Source: Saccharothrix sp.
GTDB taxonomy: Bacteria > Actinomycetota > Actinomycetes > Mycobacteriales > Pseudonocardiaceae
Direction: 5' to 3'
Length of the DNA stretch: 64,000 nt
Assembly: GCF_031180885.1 (NCBI RefSeq)
Contig: NZ_JAPSLK010000044.1
Location: 1 to 64,000, forward strand
The notes under the pieces are model-generated. The model was given only the letters and a program-made list of their open reading frames with translations, did no database searches and was not told where the DNA came from. Positions 33,754 to 40,435 of this stretch are shown in pieces. Position 1 is the first letter of the stretch. The number at the start of each line of letters is the position of its first letter. A program made the position numbers and the translations under genes.

Positions 33754-33759
33754 GGCTGG

Positions 33760-34722
33760 TCAGGAAACCTTGAGGTAACCGGCCCTGACGGCGTCGATGG
33801 TGGCGCGGACGGCGTGGTCGAGCGCGGTGTAGGCGTCCGGCTCGTCGGCGGGGTACGGGAACGCCCCCCAGACGAGGATGTCGCCGTTGGGGCGCCGCGT
33901 CCCCGGCGACCGTTGCCACACCTTCGCGGCCCGCCACATGTGCCCCTTCGGACCAGGGCAGCCCTCGCTCGCCGCGAACTCGTACCCCTCGTCGCGGCAG
34001 TGGGGGCACGGTTCGTCTGCGGGCGTGGGTTCGAACAGGTCGAGCCGGTAGGCCATGCCGGGCAGCGGGTTGCGCTCGGCGATCGCCACCACGTGGACGA
34101 GCGCGGTTCCGGAACACGCCAGTTCGGGCAGCGTGCGCTCCAGGAGGTCGACGGCCCCGTGCAGGCCGTCGAACCCGGACCGGACTGCGTAAATGGTGCC
34201 GTCCGGCCGGCGCGCCGAGAGCCAACCCGGCTCGGTGCGCCGCGTGCGCAGCCGGACCGGACCATGCTCGGTGGAGATTTCGAGCGAACCGGGCAACCCG
34301 TGGTTGTCGGTGACCAGCACGGGCCGGTAGTCGTGGGTCTCCATGGCGTCGAGCAGGATGGCGGTGTCGCAGTAGGCGGTGGTGGCGGCCAAGCGGTTCG
34401 CCTCCTCCTGGGCCTCGCGGGCGCGCTCGTGCAGGTCGTCGCCCAGCAGCGCGAGGGCGTCGGCGCGGTCTAGCAGGCAGGCGCAGGGCTCGCTGTCGGC
34501 GATGCCCACGCCCTGACAACTCGGGCAGTCGGCCACTGCCCAGTCCTCCGGGCCCACCCTGCGCAGCAGGGCGTGATTGGGGAAGGCGGTGAGGCAGTCG
34601 GCCGAGCACGGCAGTGTCGGCTCGGCACCGCACTGTTCGCACGCATCGGTGCGGAGATCGTGACCTTCCGGCGTGTCACCGACCATGCGGCCGGTGTCGG
34701 GCGCGGTTTCGGACGTGGACAT
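33760..34722 (-). CDS. Hypothetical 320-aa cysteine-rich protein
   Basis: ATG 34722 with GGAG 6 nt upstream and box A 26 nt before it. The N-terminus carries ACEQCGAEPTLPCSADC, then DCPSCQGVGIADSEPCACLL (a DnaJ-like or zinc-ribbon pattern). A third site EPCPHCRDEGYEFAASEGCP lies near 220. The rest is beta-rich (RLRTRRTEPGWLSARRPDGT). Three zinc knuckles suggest nucleic-acid or protein binding. No enzyme motif is recognised. Confidence 0.75.
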   Translation of the reverse strand: MSTSETAPDTGRMVGDTPEGHDLRTDACEQCGAEPTLPCSADCLTAFPNHALLRRVGPEDWAVADCPSCQGVGIADSEPCACLLDRADALALLGDDLHERAREAQEEANRLAATTAYCDTAILLDAMETHDYRPVLVTDNHGLPGSLEISTEHGPVRLRTRRTEPGWLSARRPDGTIYAVRSGFDGLHGAVDLLERTLPELACSGTALVHVVAIAERNPLPGMAYRLDLFEPTPADEPCPHCRDEGYEFAASEGCPGPKGHMWRAAKVWQRSPGTRRPNGDILVWGAFPYPADEPDAYTALDHAVRATIDAVRAGYLKVS

Positions 34723-34747
34723 GAACGCTCCAGTGGTGGTTGCGGAA

Positions 34748-34812
34748 TTGATTCGGTCTGTGTCGTCCGGGGCGTCACTCCCGAGCCAACAAATAAAACT
34801 TAGCACAGCTAA
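34748..34812 (-). promoter_or_regulatory. Island leader element, copy 10
   Basis: Box A 34748-34758, hairpin GGGAGTGACGCCCC at 34769-34782, distal AT-rich box 34785-34799, then the palindrome TTAGCACAGCTAA at 34800-34812 (compare 26950-26962). The rest of 34813-35103 has no supported gene. Confidence 0.8.
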
Positions 34813-35103
34813 TCAATGTGCGTGGCAGGACACGGGCTCTTCTTTCCGGCCCACCAGTCGATCATTTCCGATGTATCCGGCGTTCCGGGCCGCGCAGCCC
34901 TCTTCGGCCCGTCGATGGGTTGGCCGGCGATGCCGCGCGGCGCTGGGTGCCCGACCTGTCCCGATCGGGATCGGGAGTAGGGGCGGGCGGGTGGGTGTCG
35001 GTACTCGGGGGAGGATGCGGCGCGCCTTCTCCGCGTGTCTTGCCGCGGCGGTGGCACCCACGTGCATCCGGACCCGTCCACGATCGCGACGCAGCGGACG
35101 CGA

Positions 35104-35147
35104 GGCCCCGGCGGCAGGCGTAGGTTCCTGTGCCTGCCGCCGGGGCC
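35104..35147 (-). terminator. Perfect 16-bp hairpin
   Basis: Arms GGCCCCGGCGGCAGGC / GCCTGCCGCCGGGGCC with a 12-nt loop, 19 nt after the stop at 35166. Confidence 0.85.
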
Positions 35148-35165
35148 GCTTCCAGGCGCAGCGGG

Positions 35166-36494
35166 TCAGAAGAGAGTCAGCGCGTGGAACTCGTTCCAAC
35201 GCCTGGCAAAGCTGCTGCGCTCCTTATCGTCCACGCCCGTGGGAACCAGCACGTGCAGGTGTTCGGCGGCCGGGTAGACGACCGACTTGCCCTTGGGCGC
35301 GCGACGACGGGTCCAGGCCCGGATGATGCCGTACCGGTGATCGACCTCCAGTTCGGCCACGAGGTTGGCGCGCATCCAGTCCAACAGGTCGCGCCGGGTC
35401 CCGGTCCGGATGGCCCGGACGCTGCGGAACGGGCTGCCCTTCTTGCTCGGATCGTCGTCCTTGGCGGTGAAAAGGCGCCGGATCTCCAGCACGTCCCAGC
35501 TCTCATGGGCCTCGATGCGGGCCAAGGCGATGTCCACGACGTGGTCCAGCCCTTCCTCCAGGGCGACGTCGAAAGCGGTCCTTCCGGTGCCGAACAAGCC
35601 GATGTTCTCGTTGAGTGCCAGGGCGGTGTACTCCAGTTCAAGGCCGAACGCGGCGACCTCGGGCTGCGCCCGCCAACGCGCCACGAGCTCGGCGCGACTT
35701 CCCGCGATCCCGCTGAACGGGCACCAGGTACAGCATGACCTGGGCCACTCCTCGCCCTCGGCGAGCTTGAAGACCTGCTTCAGATATTTGGACGCGTCGG
35801 AGCGGTTCATGCCCCAGTCCATGAGGGGGTACCAGGCCAGGCAGGGGACTGTCTTGCCCTCGCCCTCCTTCTCCAGGCGGGCCTCGGCGTCGCGGGCGGC
35901 ACGCCTGCCTTCCTCGGCCGCGTACCCCGTCACGTGGATGTAGCCCGGCTGCATGTTGTCCCGGACCCACCAGTCGATGGGGTCACCCTTGGCCCGGTCG
36001 GAGCACCACCGCCGCCCTTTCCGCACGCTGGGGAGGGTGCCGCCGGCCTTCATCTCGTAGGACAGCCGCCAAGGGCCGATCATGTGCATCCGGTCCGGCC
36101 TGCGGGTGTCGGAGAGCACCACGTAGCCGTGCTTGCGCTTCTGCCCGGCCCGGCAGATCTGCACGTAACGGATGCGATGCTTGCGCATCAACGGCAGCAG
36201 GTACCGCTCCATGTACTCGCGGGTCCGGTCGTGTTCCTCGCCCGTCATCGCCGTAACGACGGTCAGGGCCGAAAGCGGAAAACCACGCAAGGTGGCGTTG
36301 AGGATCCAGCGCACCAACAGTGCGACCGAGTCCACGCCCATGCCCAGCGAGAGGACAACCTGCCGCTCGCGGTACCGCGGGTCCAGGGCGTCGGCGACGA
36401 TCCGGTTGTCCTCGGCCGCGACGTTCGTCAAGACGGCTTGCGGAGCGGTGACGGCACGGAGTACAGCGCGGGAAGATGACTTGACAGACTTCAT
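35166..36494 (-). CDS. PP-loop ATPase, PAPS-reductase/DndC-like (442 aa)
   Basis: The N-terminal adenylating PP-loop is VVLSLGMGVDSVALL at 46-60, a variant of SGGxDS. Other family-like segments are TAMTGEEHDRTREYMERYLL and RRWCSDRAKGDPIDWW. A cysteine cluster RSCCTWCPFSG (C254, C255, C258) probably binds zinc or an iron-sulfur cluster. PP-loop enzymes of this type activate a substrate with ATP for sulfur or amide transfer; relatives act in DNA phosphorothioation (DndC) and 7-deazaguanine synthesis (QueC). The exact reaction cannot be assigned. ATG 36494 with GGGGA 5 nt upstream; leader box A is 20 nt before it. Confidence 0.75.
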   Translation of the reverse strand: MKSVKSSSRAVLRAVTAPQAVLTNVAAEDNRIVADALDPRYRERQVVLSLGMGVDSVALLVRWILNATLRGFPLSALTVVTAMTGEEHDRTREYMERYLLPLMRKHRIRYVQICRAGQKRKHGYVVLSDTRRPDRMHMIGPWRLSYEMKAGGTLPSVRKGRRWCSDRAKGDPIDWWVRDNMQPGYIHVTGYAAEEGRRAARDAEARLEKEGEGKTVPCLAWYPLMDWGMNRSDASKYLKQVFKLAEGEEWPRSCCTWCPFSGIAGSRAELVARWRAQPEVAAFGLELEYTALALNENIGLFGTGRTAFDVALEEGLDHVVDIALARIEAHESWDVLEIRRLFTAKDDDPSKKGSPFRSVRAIRTGTRRDLLDWMRANLVAELEVDHRYGIIRAWTRRRAPKGKSVVYPAAEHLHVLVPTGVDDKERSSFARRWNEFHALTLF

Positions 36495-36513
36495 GAAGTC
36501 CCCGGTAACGGAA

Positions 36514-36577
36514 GTGATTCGGTCCGCGTCATCAAAGGGGTGTCACCCCCTTTTTCGACACAGGATAAACAATATCC
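36514..36577 (-). promoter_or_regulatory. Island leader element, copy 11 (longest hairpin)
   Basis: Box A 36514-36524. The hairpin has extended arms AAAGGGG / CCCCTTT at 36534-36553 around a TGACA loop. Distal box ATATTGTTTATCCTGTGTCG at about 36556-36575. The longer stem here, with the loop kept, supports an RNA hairpin. Confidence 0.8.
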
Positions 36578-36966
36578 GATTCGGCTTTCGCTCGACGGCA
36601 AGCCACTTTCGCTTCCAATGCGAAATCCTTCCAGTGCGATATTTGTGCTGGCCGGTAAAGGCGTTTGGTTATATCTCTCGAAGGCGGGTAGAGCAGACTT
36701 CAGCGACAGCCTTTCCGGCTCGCCGCTGTTGGTTTCCGAGTGTGACTTGCACAGCTAGCATGGGCGTCGCGTCGACGCGTCTAGTACGGCAGCCTGTGGA
36801 CCTGCCGCGCGGGTTGCTGCCGCCCCGCCCCGTGCCAGATCGCTGACCTCGTGCGGCAGGACACGGCTGCGGCGCGCCGTACGGCGACCGGACACCGCCT
36901 GGAAAGTTCCGTCCATCGGGCCTGGGCGACACGGCCGTCCATTTCGCGGCCGTGTGGACGTGGTGC
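36578..36966. other. 390-bp region without a supported gene
   Basis: It holds AT-richer sequence next to leader copy 11, then a short inverted repeat (CACGGCCG / CGGCCGTG at about 36931-36955). No ORF has a ribosome site and sensible codon use. Confidence 0.5.
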
Positions 36967-37012
36967 GCGCCCTCGCCGGGCGCCTGGAGGCGCACGCACC
37001 CGGCGAGGGCGC
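36967..37012 (-). terminator. Perfect 14-bp hairpin
   Basis: Arms GCGCCCTCGCCGGG / CCCGGCGAGGGCGC with an 18-nt loop, 5 nt after the stop at 37018. Confidence 0.8.
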
Positions 37013-37017
37013 GGGGT

Positions 37018-37830
37018 TCAGGAGTTCGGACTGGCGTGCTGCTGCGCCCGGCGTCCGGCGACGCGCAACGGCCGGTGTCTGCGGCGCGCGGCGCGGCGGC
37101 GGTTGTATGCCACCTGGATCTCACTGAAGCGCCTGCCTGCGATGAACTTTTTGGCCTTGGGCAGGTTGTTGACCGACATGCCGACAGGGGCGGGGCCGGT
37201 GACGGCCAGGCGGTCGTCGGCGGTCTGCGGGTGCCAGCCCGCGCGGATGATCGACTCCTCGTCGGGGAACACGTCGGCGACGCGGTCCACCGACGGGTCG
37301 AGCAGGTGGTCCTCCCGCCCACCCAGGGAGTAGACCCAGAAGAAATTCTCGGGCGGGTCGGGCTCGACCAAACGCTTGAAGCGCTCGACTTCCTTGGTGT
37401 AGCTGTAGATCCTGACCGCCGGGCACACGCGTGCCACCCGAAGCCATTCGAGCAGGTAGTCGTCGCTGAAGTAGTCGCCGGCGTCGTGCACCCTGACCCA
37501 CAGGGTCTGCTTGCTGCGCTGATTGCGCCGGGTCAACTCTGCGATCATCGCTTCGCCCCAGCCGCGAAGGTCGTCGAGCACGAACAGTAGGTTCGCCTGG
37601 TGCCGGCGTTTGACGCTGGGCCACAAATAGGCGCCCTGTCGTGCGTAGCAGGGAAGGGCGCAGATCCCCGCGGCCGGGCAGGTGCTGACGGTCCTGCCGT
37701 CGGGCAGGCGGGTCGCCAATGCCGGGATGCTCCAGTTGACGATCTTCAGTTTCGCGAGTCGGCTGTTCTGCGTGAGCAGCGTCTTGGGACGGGGGAGTGC
37801 GGTCACGGTCTCGGTGTGGTGTTCCGGCAC
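37018..37830 (-). CDS. Gp88-like protein with radical-enzyme-like cysteine cluster
   Basis: The 270-aa product from GTG 37830 (VPEHHTETVTALPRPKTL; GAGGG about 10 nt upstream) contains STCPAAGICALPCYARQGAY, with C51, C57 and C61. This is the hallmark of the actinophage gene-product-88 family, whose spaced cysteines recall an iron-sulfur site. Conserved-looking segments follow: LWVRVHDAGDYFSDDYLLEW, IYSYTKEVERFKRL and VYSLGGREDHLLD. The biochemical role of Gp88 proteins is not established to my knowledge. A basic Arg-rich tail (RRRAARRRHRPLRVAGRR) could bind nucleic acid. Own leader and terminator. Confidence 0.7.
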   Translation of the reverse strand: MPEHHTETVTALPRPKTLLTQNSRLAKLKIVNWSIPALATRLPDGRTVSTCPAAGICALPCYARQGAYLWPSVKRRHQANLLFVLDDLRGWGEAMIAELTRRNQRSKQTLWVRVHDAGDYFSDDYLLEWLRVARVCPAVRIYSYTKEVERFKRLVEPDPPENFFWVYSLGGREDHLLDPSVDRVADVFPDEESIIRAGWHPQTADDRLAVTGPAPVGMSVNNLPKAKKFIAGRRFSEIQVAYNRRRAARRRHRPLRVAGRRAQQHASPNS

Positions 37831-37893
37831 GGGTGATCTGCCCTCTCGGAGGACACGACATTCCCAGAAAGAAGGGCGGGGTGTCGCGGATTG

Positions 37894-37931
37894 GTGATTC
37901 GGCCTGCGTCGTCCACGGTGTGTCAATTCCG
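37894..37931 (-). promoter_or_regulatory. Island leader element, copy 12 (diverged hairpin)
   Basis: Box A 37894-37904 (GGCCGAATCAC). Hairpin zone CGGAATTGACACACCG at 37916-37931 keeps the TGACA loop. A promoter-like GAATTTCGGTGTCGTCGG lies beyond it. Confidence 0.7.
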
Positions 37932-38010
37932 TGTCCGACGACACCGAAATTCTACCGGTTTCCGAATTCCCGTGTGGCGCATGAACGTGCGACGAAAGAC
38001 ACCGGAATCC

Positions 38011-38050
38011 CGGCGGTCGCGAATCCGTGGGAACGGAATCGCGACCGCCG
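38011..38050 (-). terminator. Perfect 12-bp hairpin
   Basis: Arms CGGCGGTCGCGA / TCGCGACCGCCG with a 16-nt loop, 20 nt after the stop at 38071. Confidence 0.8.
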
Positions 38051-38070
38051 AGGCTCGGGCGGTCGGCAGG

Positions 38071-38709
38071 TCAGCAGCCGACGCAGGCCAGGCACACCGC
38101 CTGGGGCACCGCGGTGAACTCGGTGCCGGCCGGCAGACGCGATCCCTCCGCCAGGCGTCGGCGTACATCCCGCTCCAGCGCAAGGAACTCCGGCCCGTCC
38201 TCCTGGAGCACGACCCCGGGCTCGGGGCCTCCGGGTCCTTCGGCCCAGCCGATGATCTGCTTCATCGACATGTCAAAGCGGAACCGGTGCCCGATGTGCT
38301 CTTCGACCTCCAGGTAGAGGGCGGCGAGCCGGGGCCGGCGGCGGGTGGCCAGAATCAGGTCGCGCTTGTTACCCAGCACGCACTCCGAACACGACACGCG
38401 TGAACTTCCCTGCCAGTCACCGGCGCCCGGTCGGCTGTCGTACGCCCAGTGGTGCCCGACCGGGGTGTCGTCCACCAGCGCCCGGATCTGGTCGGTCGTG
38501 ACGCGGTGCACGGCCAGCCACACGTCCTCGTGCCGGTTCTCCAACGACTCACGCACGCTGTAGACCGGCAGTTCGCGGCGGTCCTTGCTCTCCTCGGCAC
38601 GCAGGCCGGTGATGGTCAGGATCCGCACCGGGCGCTTGAGGCGGTAATGCAGCAGATCGACGACTGGGGTGAGCGCGGCCCGGATCTTGGTGACCTTCTG
38701 GTCCGAGGA
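38071..38709 (-). pseudogene. C-terminal part of a PAPS-reductase-like protein, cut off by an insertion
   Basis: It begins SSDQKVTKIRAALTPVVDLL and carries ILTITGLRAEESKDRRE, the family's substrate-binding region. CSECVLGNKRDL and a terminal CLACVGC may be metal sites. It lacks any PP-loop, and the frame upstream is element sequence with a different character. The missing N-terminus lies 5.4 kb away at 44169-44594 on the same strand. Joining the two at the shared GCTC (minus strand) gives ...DKARKFCSSDQKVTKIRA... without a frame break. As it stands this fragment has no start or leader and is probably not expressed as a working enzyme. Confidence 0.8.
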
Positions 38710-38711
38710 GC

Positions 38712-38723
38712 TTATCTGCACCA
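38712..38723 (+). repeat. Left inverted end of the element
   Basis: TTATCTGCACCA, directly after GAGC. The following 350 bp (38724-39073) contain no supported gene. Confidence 0.8.
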
Positions 38724-39073
38724 CCGCAGGTTGGGCACTTGGGGGTGAAGCAGGGCCGGTTCGCCGCCACACCCATACCACCCGAGAGACCAGGGCAACG
38801 AGCGTTGGCCTTGGAGGAGCAGTGGGCTTGAGCCTGAGGTCGCTGCGAACTTGATGGGCTACTAGACGTCCCGGTGCGACGGTGCCAGCCAGTAGTGGCT
38901 CAGTCCCCTGCTGCCTGGGGCGAGCCTGGCGAACGCGGTCGACACTCGGCCGACCGCACTTGCACTGAGGGCGACACGCAGTAGAGCTAGGCGACCGGGC
39001 ATCCAGGTGCCGTACGGCACCTGGACGAGTCAGGCACCCAGTGATGATCAAGCACTGAAACCTTTGGGGCGTA

Positions 39074-39583
39074 GTGATCGATGATCTAGTCATGGAAGAG
39101 ACTCCTGAGTCGACGAGAGAAGACCTATGGCGCACGTTGCAGAGCGTCAGCGAGTGGATCCGGGTTGCCGATGCGAAAGCAGGAGCAACGCTGGCCGTCG
39201 ATGGCGCCCTAATGGCCCTTCTGGCCAGCCGCCTACGAGGGACAACAACGCTTTCTCTTCTTTCGACGTTCAGCCTTTCCACAGCCATCGTAATTGCCGC
39301 CACCAGTGGACTTCTGGCCATTTGGACTGTCATCCCCAGGACGAAACGCCTGGGCGCCGACTCGATGGTGCACTACGGCACCATCGCCGCATTCGAATCC
39401 CCTGCTATCTATCACGAAGCAGCTCTTACGCTTTACGCAGACTCGGACGCCCTCACCGAAGCGCTTACGAAACACATTTGGGTCATCTCACGATCAGCGC
39501 GCATAAAATACATGCTCGCCACATGGGCAATCAGGCTTCTGACTGCGGCCTTGGTTATCGGACTGCTCGCCCTGCTGCTGTAG
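39074..39583 (+). CDS. Pycsar-effector-like membrane protein (cargo)
   Basis: The 169-aa product starts at GTG 39074, with GGGG 5 nt upstream. It opens with a soluble helix (TREDLWRTLQSVSEWIRVAD, then AKAGATLAVDGALMALLASR). Two hydrophobic segments (about 65-95) and a final helix (LLTAALVIGLLALLL) follow, and before that IWVISRSARIKYMLATWAIR. This layout, with the W-I-xx-A-D-x-K-A start and late membrane helix, matches the Pycsar effector family (DUF5706; PycTM). PycTM proteins damage the membrane when cyclic CMP or UMP is made. No cyclase gene is next to it, so it may answer to another signal or be an orphan. GC content is lower than around. Confidence 0.6.
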   Translation: MIDDLVMEETPESTREDLWRTLQSVSEWIRVADAKAGATLAVDGALMALLASRLRGTTTLSLLSTFSLSTAIVIAATSGLLAIWTVIPRTKRLGADSMVHYGTIAAFESPAIYHEAALTLYADSDALTEALTKHIWVISRSARIKYMLATWAIRLLTAALVIGLLALLL

Positions 39584-39846
39584 AGTGACCCGCCTTGCAT
39601 TGCATTCGACTGAGACCAATATTTGCAGAAGAGGATCTCGAATCCTGGTCACTCAACAGCAGAAATCACCCCTTCGGACCGGGAACTCGCGAGATGGTCT
39701 GAACGTCGAGATCTACGGTTACCCTTCTCCAGGCGACGCCCGGATTGCATGCGCTCGCTCAAAGCGGAGAGTCCCCCGGAGGAGTGACAGCGTAGGCCGC
39801 GACCGACCGACCCCATGTTGACGACCAAGACAAGCCAGGAGAGACC

Positions 39847-40425
39847 GTGTCATCGCCCGACCATGAGGCCGTCCTCGAACCAGTAGAGATGTCCAAGGTC
39901 ATCGGAAGGACGGAATTTGCTACAGAGCTTTTACTCGCCGAGTACAAGGGATTGCGCGATGAGATTATCAAGAAGATGGACCACAGGACTTCCATGGTTG
40001 TCTGCTCCGTGACTGTAAGCTCCGCAGTGTTAGGCTTCGGGATTGAGCGTCAAAGCGCCCCGCTCCTGCTCGTCTCACCATTGGTCTCACTACTTCTAGG
40101 CCTTTTAATTTTGTTTCAAAACATGCAAATTGGATTAGCTTCCGAACATCTCCGAAAGAATTTAGAGCAGCCTCTATCCAAGCATGTGACAGGATTTACC
40201 GGCTGGCATGAGGCCATGGCGAACCCAAGGGTTCGAGTGGTGCAGCGACTCATCCCCTACCACCTATCACTAGTTTTGATAGCAGTTGCACCAGCAACCG
40301 TAGCGATTCCGCTAGCACTGGCAAGGTTTGGCCCTGCGGGCACGACCGTTCCGGTTCTTATTGTCGTGATACTGCTGTTGGCACTCTACATCGTTCAGCT
40401 CTTTAAAGACCGACATTCGATATAG
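39847..40425 (+). CDS. Four-helix membrane protein (cargo)
   Basis: GTG 39847 with AGGAG 6 nt upstream. The 192-aa product has a polar helical N-terminus (TELLLAEYKGLRDEIIKKMD) and four membrane helices (about residues 50-70, 74-98, 138-160, 165-188). The soluble-helix-then-TM-pair pattern recalls the small membrane proteins of bacterial conflict systems such as SLATT-type effectors, but the match is by layout only. The gene follows the Pycsar-effector-like gene by 263 bp; the gap holds no supported gene. Low GC and AT-ending codons suggest a different source from the host island. Confidence 0.65.
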   Translation: MSSPDHEAVLEPVEMSKVIGRTEFATELLLAEYKGLRDEIIKKMDHRTSMVVCSVTVSSAVLGFGIERQSAPLLLVSPLVSLLLGLLILFQNMQIGLASEHLRKNLEQPLSKHVTGFTGWHEAMANPRVRVVQRLIPYHLSLVLIAVAPATVAIPLALARFGPAGTTVPVLIVVILLLALYIVQLFKDRHSI

Positions 40426-40435
40426 AGGTCAGCGA

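Noticed and set aside
35166-36494. Dnd phosphorothioation cluster (dndC)
   Set aside because: The PP-loop protein alone is not enough: no dndB, dndD, dndE or cysteine desulfurase is nearby.
30315-37830. A complete dpd (7-deazaguanine DNA modification and restriction) system
   Set aside because: Only a DpdA-like protein is recognisable; helicase, restriction and preQ0 genes of known dpd clusters are not in the window.
39074-39583. A full Pycsar antiphage system
   Set aside because: No pyrimidine cyclase gene lies in the element; only the effector-like protein is present.
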